Assembly (NCBI RefSeq): GCF_002443255.2 | Contig: NW_019211454.1 | Coordinates: forward strand, 27,233,565-27,297,564 | Origin: Varroa destructor | Lineage: Eukaryota; Arthropoda; Arachnida; Mesostigmata; Varroidae | Direction of reading: 5' to 3' | Length of the DNA stretch: 64,000 nt | Notes under the pieces: model-generated | What the model saw: the letters and a program-made list of their open reading frames with translations, nothing else | What the model was told of the DNA's origin: nothing | Database searches by the model: none | Position numbers and translations under genes: made by a program | Shown: positions 59,221-64,000 of the stretch, in pieces | Layout: each line of letters starts with the position of its first letter | Position numbering within the stretch: position 1 is the first letter of the stretch

Positions 59221-59801
59221 ATCAGCTGTGCTCTCCCTTCAATACTAATGCTGTATCTGCCTTCATTATCTCAAACGAGTCAAGGGACATTTCCATGGTG
59301 ATATCTGTATAACTTGCGACTTTATAAAATTGTCACTTTAAATACCGATTCAGTTTCTCAGATCAGTTTTTCAGTGGACCGAAATACGCTTTTAAATGAC
59401 ATATACTTTTAATGCTGTATATAAAGCAAAAATGATTAGCAAATACCGGCTGCTCAGGATAAGCTTGGACGCATCTGACGTTGCTCCCTCTTAAGGTACA
59501 AGTGAACCTATATCTGGACGAACGTTACTGCGTGTTCCAGCAGAAACAATTCCATTATTAGGCTTATTAATTAGGCTTCAAGATTGTAAATAAAAAAATT
59601 TACGAGTACTAACAATCGTAAATAAACCCGCTAAGTATGCCTAGGCTCGTTGAGGTGTCGCTCAAAGACGACACAGACAAAACAATCTGGAGAACGAAAT
59701 TTTTCCTAGCCTGACAGTCTCAGAAATACAGCATCTAAACAGGGCTACTGATTCAAAGAGCGGAAAGGGTGCCAACTTACTAATAGTTGAAGCTTATCTG
59801 A
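59221..59801. other. AT-rich non-coding stretch
   Basis: Nothing recognised. Confidence 0.5.
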
Positions 59802-60023
59802 ATGACCCAATCAGTGATAGATACTTACCTTCCGGCAATAGGAAGTAGTTATCAGAAACGACTTTCGCGCTTTGCTGATAAATTCTCGAGGCCTTTTTTT
59901 TTATTGATCCCTGTTGTGAATCTTTCGGTTCGCTTGTTTCAAGTCTTCTATGCATTCTTCGATCGCCGCACGGAAGCCGATAACGACATTGAACGACGAT
60001 TTGGGACGAACAAAAGGACTTAG
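59802..60023 (+). CDS. ATG open frame, 73 residues, unassigned
   Basis: A plus-strand ATG begins 73 codons to TAG. The residues run from a basic stretch (KRLSRFADKFSRP) through a hydrophobic segment (FFLLIPVVNLSVRLFQVFYA) to a charged tail (RRTEADNDIERRF), so a single-pass membrane protein is conceivable. An acceptor (taccttccggcaatag) inside the frame offers an alternative start of an exon. No polyadenylation signal close by. No family recognised. Confidence 0.25.
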   Translation: MTQSVIDTYLPAIGSSYQKRLSRFADKFSRPFFLLIPVVNLSVRLFQVFYAFFDRRTEADNDIERRFGTNKRT

Positions 60024-61624
60024 TTTCTTGCGGGGGTTGACCAGCGTAAAGATATCAGACATTAGCTGTAACGGCTCGTACGTTTGCTGCTAGAAACAGC
60101 CCACCTTCAAAAATATAGCTCGATATGTCCTGCATGCACTAAACATCAAGCTAATCAAAGATTCATGATGACACTGACTAATGGCACACACTGTTGATGA
60201 TGAATGCTGTTTTTCCTCGAATTCTAGCAGCGAATATTATCGTCATGATTTACAATTTTTTCTTTTTCGTCCTGCTGGGAAATTTTCACATTCAGTATTG
60301 AAGAACTCATCCTACTAGCTTCTGGGACCCTCTTCATTTTTAGATATAGTTTTGCGAACTTTATTTAGCAGTAGCCGTCAGTAGGTGATAATCTGTCGGC
60401 AAGCAGTCCGGAGAATAGGACAACAGGAAGAACCATTCCAGTGAAGCACGGTGGGTTTAACAATCTTTGCCTTGTGTGGCCCCACATTATATATAAGAAG
60501 ACTGATTATTGTGCCTTTTTCACGTTTTTCTATTGCGTAGTCTTGTTTATCGATGCGACTGGGCCACTTACAAACCCCTGTGAACCGTCTTGATTCCTTA
60601 AACATTTCCTAGTGCTTAGGACGTTTTCGGTCCCATTAAGCACAAAGCATCGTTTTTTTTTTGGGTTGGGGATGATTTAATTATTACTTAGCCTAACCAT
60701 ACTGAGGTGGACCCTGAGGTAAAATGTCGTTTTACAATTTGGCAAACCACTCGCAAGCAAGCTCTTTCAAATACAGAAACCCCTTCGTACACAACATAAA
60801 CGGTTTGTTTCAGTAGCTTTTTGATTTCGGCAAAAGGCAAAGTAAAGTAGGTGTCGTGCGCGTACCGTTCTTTTACTGGGAGCATCTATCTATCTTTCGA
60901 GCTTTGCATTGTTTGTCACCCTTGTTTATATACTTTGTTTTCAACATTACATTTCCTTCTTCGCTCAGCTGTTACGGGGTTTCGTTGATTGTTAGTCTGG
61001 AGCCTCGACTATTTGCTGTTCATCTTTTATATTCTATCCAAAATTAATTTCACTAGCCAAGTTTGTATTTACAAAATAAGCAATTTATAGCACTGCGTAT
61101 TTTTGTTACGTACTACTCGGGCAGCAAGGAACATAAAACGCTAAAATTGATATGAGTTCTTCAATCCAAGCGCATCTATTTCGAAAATGATATGATTTCT
61201 TCTGTTGCAACTGGAAGAAAGACGCAAGTGTCAGGTTCTATCTATACAGCCCCGAAAAAGCCCATTGATTAACTGCCGTTCGGGTTCTTGTCGCTGTCCT
61301 TTGTTGTTGACAATGAGGTTGTCGACGTTGTTATCGCCGTTGCCATCTGCCCTCAGGCTGCTGAAGCCCCCAGAGGCCGTTTACTTTGGTTCCAAATTTG
61401 TTCTCCGCCCTTCGACTCCTGCGTAGACCCGTTACGATCTCGCTGTCTCCCACTGTTCGCCGTTATCTCTTGTCCACTCTTATATTTGCATAAGTCGCTG
61501 CTACACTATCTCAATGCCCTACAAGCTTGATACTTGTGCGCCCCGCTCGCAGACAATCGACTTCAGACTGACTGTCCGAATAGTCCAGATGTAGCTGTCA
61601 CTACAGCGTTCCACGAATGCTGAA
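60024..61624. other. Non-coding; GC-richer from 61200
   Basis: 60024-61200 is AT-rich with nothing supported. The island from 61200 holds a plus-strand frame (61288-61530, 80 codons, no ATG) with good composition but no clear acceptor. Confidence 0.35.
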
Positions 61625-61864
61625 ATGGGGAAGTCAAACTGCCTTCTTTTTGGGCGGAAATATTACAATTGTCTAGCCTATTCAACCCGCACACGTACGG
61701 TGGAGTTTGGCGAGGGTTCAGCTATTAAGGCCGTCGCCGCTGCCAACGTCGCAATCGTGGCCACAGCCGCGGCGGCTCACAATGCTACTGGTCGATCGGG
61801 TTGGCCGTACAAACCTACAATCAAATTTCTTATTATTATTATAGTCAACAAAGGGCACATTTAG
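61625..61864 (+). CDS. ATG open frame, 79 residues, unassigned
   Basis: A plus-strand ATG begins MGKSNCLLFG, which resembles an N-myristoylation start (Gly2, Ser5, Cys6). The middle is alanine-rich with GC-ending codons (KAVAAANVAIVATAAAA), and the C-terminal end is isoleucine-rich and less convincing. It stops at 61864, just before a GA microsatellite. The codon pattern in the middle differs from the AT-rich tail, so a missed donor is possible. No family recognised. Confidence 0.23.
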   Translation: MGKSNCLLFGRKYYNCLAYSTRTRTVEFGEGSAIKAVAAANVAIVATAAAAHNATGRSGWPYKPTIKFLIIIIVNKGHI

Positions 61865-61977
61865 CAGGGAAGAAAATGAGTCAACCTAAGGACTCTTAGT
61901 AGTCGAAGACTTTCTTTTGTCCCACCATCACTATTGCTACAGGGAGGAAAAGTCAGAGCAGGCGAAGGAGGTCCCCG

Positions 61978-62036
<59 letters not shown>

Positions 62037-62178
62037 AGTGGACGAAACAGCAGGGTGGAAATGACGTAGGCGATGGCAATATTTACGTCTAGTAGCTGAT
62101 AAGATCTCTGTAGTCCCTAGCTAACGTAAAATGGAAGAACGAAGAGTGGAATGAGGAGATCTCTTAATTGGGTAGCAA
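61865..62178. other. Flank with GA/GACA microsatellite
   Basis: Holds the GA and GACA repeats at about 61979-62036. Nothing else recognised. Confidence 0.6.
61979..62036. repeat. GA then GACA microsatellite
   Basis: About 22 GA units followed by GACA units. Confidence 0.95.
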
Positions 62179-62272
62179 ATGTATCGCCGACAATTTGGCC
62201 TCTCTCTTGTCTGTGGTTTATTTTGGATAGGGGTCGATTTCAACACTTACACCGTAGTATCAAAAAGGCAAG
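62179..62272 (+). CDS. Candidate first exon with signal-like start
   Basis: A plus-strand ATG begins 31 codons plus one base ending at a fair donor (GGCAAG|GTAGTT). The residues form a basic start and hydrophobic core (MYRRQFGLSLVCGLFWIGVD), as in a signal peptide or anchor. Its phase does not directly match the candidate exon at 63640, so an intermediate exon would be needed. The unspliced frame runs to 62364. Confidence 0.2.
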
Positions 62273-62489
62273 GTAGTTATATAAGTGTTATTTTTCATTC
62301 TATCTTTTATACGAGAAATCATATCAAAAGATGTCGAAAAAACCTGACAAAAAAAATAATATAACTTTAATGTTTGGCGCTAAAAAAAATCATTGCACGA
62401 CAATAAAGTCTCCGTACGTTCAGTTGTACGCCCGTTACCTCCATTAATCATTCCGTCAGAATCATTCCATCACGAAACAAAGTGTGTCG

Positions 62490-62565
62490 AACTCCGGGCT
62501 CGAACCTAGATCACAACGCGTCCCTAAAAAAATCAGGTATATACGTTACCCACTAAGTAATAATC
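62490..62565 (-). repeat. tRNA-derived SINE head
   Basis: On the minus strand an A-box-like string (CTTAGTGGGTAACG, 62557-62544) is followed 38 bases later by a perfect polymerase III B box (GGTTCGAGCCC, 62506-62496). The spacing and order are those of a tRNA-related SINE. Acceptor-stem pairing is not evident and the following sequence (to about 62400) is not tRNA, which argues against a functional tRNA gene. Confidence 0.55.
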
Positions 62566-62958
62566 AGCACTTAACGAATCTTCTGATTCAGTAAAGTATG
62601 TCTTTAGCCTATCATCTACTGCGTGCGTGAACTATGTCGCAACAATAGAAAACGGTATGCCTTGCCCTTTCTGCGGAATCAATTTACTCATCAGTTTAAA
62701 AGCACAGTGCGAAACGTTTTCGTGTTTTTCGTCCAGCGTCAAAATCGTTTGATAGTGCTTTGGACGCATGGCCCCCACCACGAAATGAAGTGTGTGATCC
62801 ATGTCGAGATCCGAAGCTAGACCGCCACGTGTTTCAAATTTTATTAGAAAAACACACTACGCACACCGCGGAGGGGACAAGATATATCGCAAAAAAAAGT
62901 AGTATTATAAATATCGATGTTGCTTTTATGGCACGGAGCAATGCTATAGGGTGATTGC

Positions 62959-63261
62959 CTATAAATTCCTTTTCCAATAATACAGGGACGACAAAGTGTC
63001 TGGAACGAGCAGCTGATTAGTTGAACATTTTAAAGTTTCGCTATATGGGGGAAGTTCTTCTGCAGCAACATATATCATCTCATCAGACGGCCGTGAAACT
63101 ATGTTCGATGAAATCAATGCTGTAGCCGCTATGCTAGGCGATGTATCAAGTAAAAAAGTGTTGCCCTGCTGGAGGAAACTGTAACGTATAGCAGCAACTC
63201 CCAGCATCTGAACCTGCATAATAGATAAATCCACGATGAGTGTGAAGGCGTCGGGGAGCAG
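62959..63261 (-). CDS. Candidate terminal coding exon, 100 residues
   Basis: The minus-strand frame is open for 100 codons, from an acceptor-like site (gatcctgctag) at 63262 to TAG at 62959. A second good acceptor (tctattatgcag) at 63214 would leave 84. The sequence has the regular hydrophobic and polar pattern of a folded protein: DAFTLIVDLSIMQVQMLGVA, then TFLLDTSPSIAATALISSN, DEMIYVAAEELPPYSE and a short tail. A minus-strand AATAAA lies about 115 nt past the stop (near 62840). The upstream exon should lie beyond 63262 and was not identified. No family recognised. Confidence 0.42.
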   Translation of the reverse strand: MLPDAFTLIVDLSIMQVQMLGVAAIRYSFLQQGNTFLLDTSPSIAATALISSNIVSRPSDEMIYVAAEELPPYSETLKCSTNQLLVPDTLSSLYYWKRNL

Positions 63262-63639
63262 CTAGCAGGATCGTGTGAGCTACGAACGGTGAGCAGCCTG
63301 AAGGTAGCTTGGACGTCAGAGGCATGTTATGCTTCTACCTGTTATACTGGCGCTAACTGAATGCGACAACAAAGTTGGGAGATCGCCAACGAGTAAATCC
63401 CGTTTGAAATTTGTGTCAAGCCCTAATGACGCTATAATTTATTTAGACGTTTAAGGCGAGGTAACCGTTTGGCACTGCATCGATGCTCCTTGTAAGGACT
63501 GACATTATGGGTAGTAATGGTGATACGCGCCTACAAATCGACTTAGTAATAAGTAATTTATTCGAAAGCATATTATTGTTCATTACTGTTGTACAGTGCT
63601 TTTCTAGGCCTCTCCTATCTGCTGGTAATTTTTTTGCAG

Positions 63640-63789
63640 CACCTTCCTGTAAATGGCACAAAATACGATCCGGCAAATGAGATAAGGTACATGCTGATAC
63701 CGGTTTATTCATACGACAAGCAGATCAAGAAGGGAGTATTTTTTGCTACTTTCTGGCTTTTTTACCAGAGCAGCTGGTCCGTTTTTTAG
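63640..63789 (+). CDS. Candidate terminal coding exon, 49 residues
   Basis: A very strong acceptor (ggtaatttttttgcag) opens 49 codons in phase 0 that stop at 63789. Residues look coding: HLPVNGTKYDPANEIRYMLI, then VYSYDKQIKKGVFF and an aromatic tail. ATTAAA at about 63936 could be a polyadenylation signal. Between stop and signal lies a 10-bp stem-loop (63852-63894). An antisense frame (63443-63712) overlaps but has no comparable acceptor. No family recognised. Confidence 0.36.
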   Translation, partial: HLPVNGTKYDPANEIRYMLIPVYSYDKQIKKGVFFATFWLFYQSSWSVF

Positions 63790-63851
63790 ATTTAAAAATG
63801 ATCGTAACAAAAAGTTAACTTCTAATAGGGCGATTTCGTTTGTAAAGACAT

Positions 63852-63894
63852 AAATAACGCTGAGAGTTGATATACTCAGCCAAGAGCGTTATTT
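63852..63894. other. Stem-loop in 3' flank
   Basis: Arms aaataacgct and agcgttattt pair perfectly over 10 bp. The 23-base loop region contains a second, smaller ctgag/ctcag pairing that shares bases with the first. Confidence 0.65.
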
Positions 63895-64000
63895 CTAGCA
63901 TAGAAAACATCGTAAATTTTGTACCTTATTTTTGATTAAAGGAAATCACTTTCATTGAACTTAGTCAGAGGGTATATAGCTTTTTAGGCATTTTATACAT

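Noticed and set aside
1..64000. CRISPR arrays, rRNA genes, insertion sequences and operons
   Set aside because: None seen. The sequence has eukaryotic features throughout and no regularly spaced direct repeats with unique spacers.

Overview
The window looks like animal nuclear DNA, most likely from an arthropod and possibly an acarine (mite or tick). It is AT-leaning, shows no operons or bacterial ribosome-binding sites, and has no long uninterrupted reading frame. Coding potential appears instead as short open blocks bounded by GT-AG splice signals, some followed by AATAAA. It holds decayed Tc1/mariner transposons, LINE fragments, tRNA-like SINE pieces and many TA, GA and poly-C tracts. The arthropod assignment is an inference from the transposon families (one LINE ORF1 scrap resembles copies I know from ticks) and from genome texture. 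No gene could be named.

Layout. 0-9 kb: a LINE 3' end (3.2-3.6 kb, minus), a decayed mariner transposase (4.3-4.7 kb, minus), and GC-richer islands at 1.5-2.6, 5.5-6.4 and 7.3-8.1 kb with candidate exons. 9-16 kb: candidate exons on both strands, including a terminal exon with a polyadenylation signal at 13.0-13.3 kb. 17.6-18.4 kb: a LINE reverse-transcriptase fragment. 19-22 kb: two candidate genes, then a long-arm foldback element at 22.29-22.79 kb. 24-30 kb: islands with open frames on both strands. 30.9-31.7 kb: a second Tc1/mariner copy of another lineage. 32-35 kb: a two-exon candidate, a LINE C-terminal scrap and a well-formed terminal exon. 35-55 kb: mostly AT-rich sequence, with a few candidate exons, a 21-nt microexon candidate and a LINE ORF1 scrap.

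The best gene model is on the minus strand at 55.88-58.12 kb. Its three coding exons have GT-AG borders and compatible phases and give a 138-residue protein with a signal peptide and a long hydrophobic segment. A perfect 10-bp hairpin lies across its stop codon, and a 15-bp hairpin lies about 40 nt inside its second intron. At the right edge, candidate terminal exons on opposite strands (62.96-63.26 kb minus, 63.64-63.79 kb plus) point away from each other.

Most calls other than transposons and simple repeats rest on splice-signal and codon reasoning by eye. Chance open frames of 100-146 codons are expected in a window this size, so the single-exon candidates carry low confidence.
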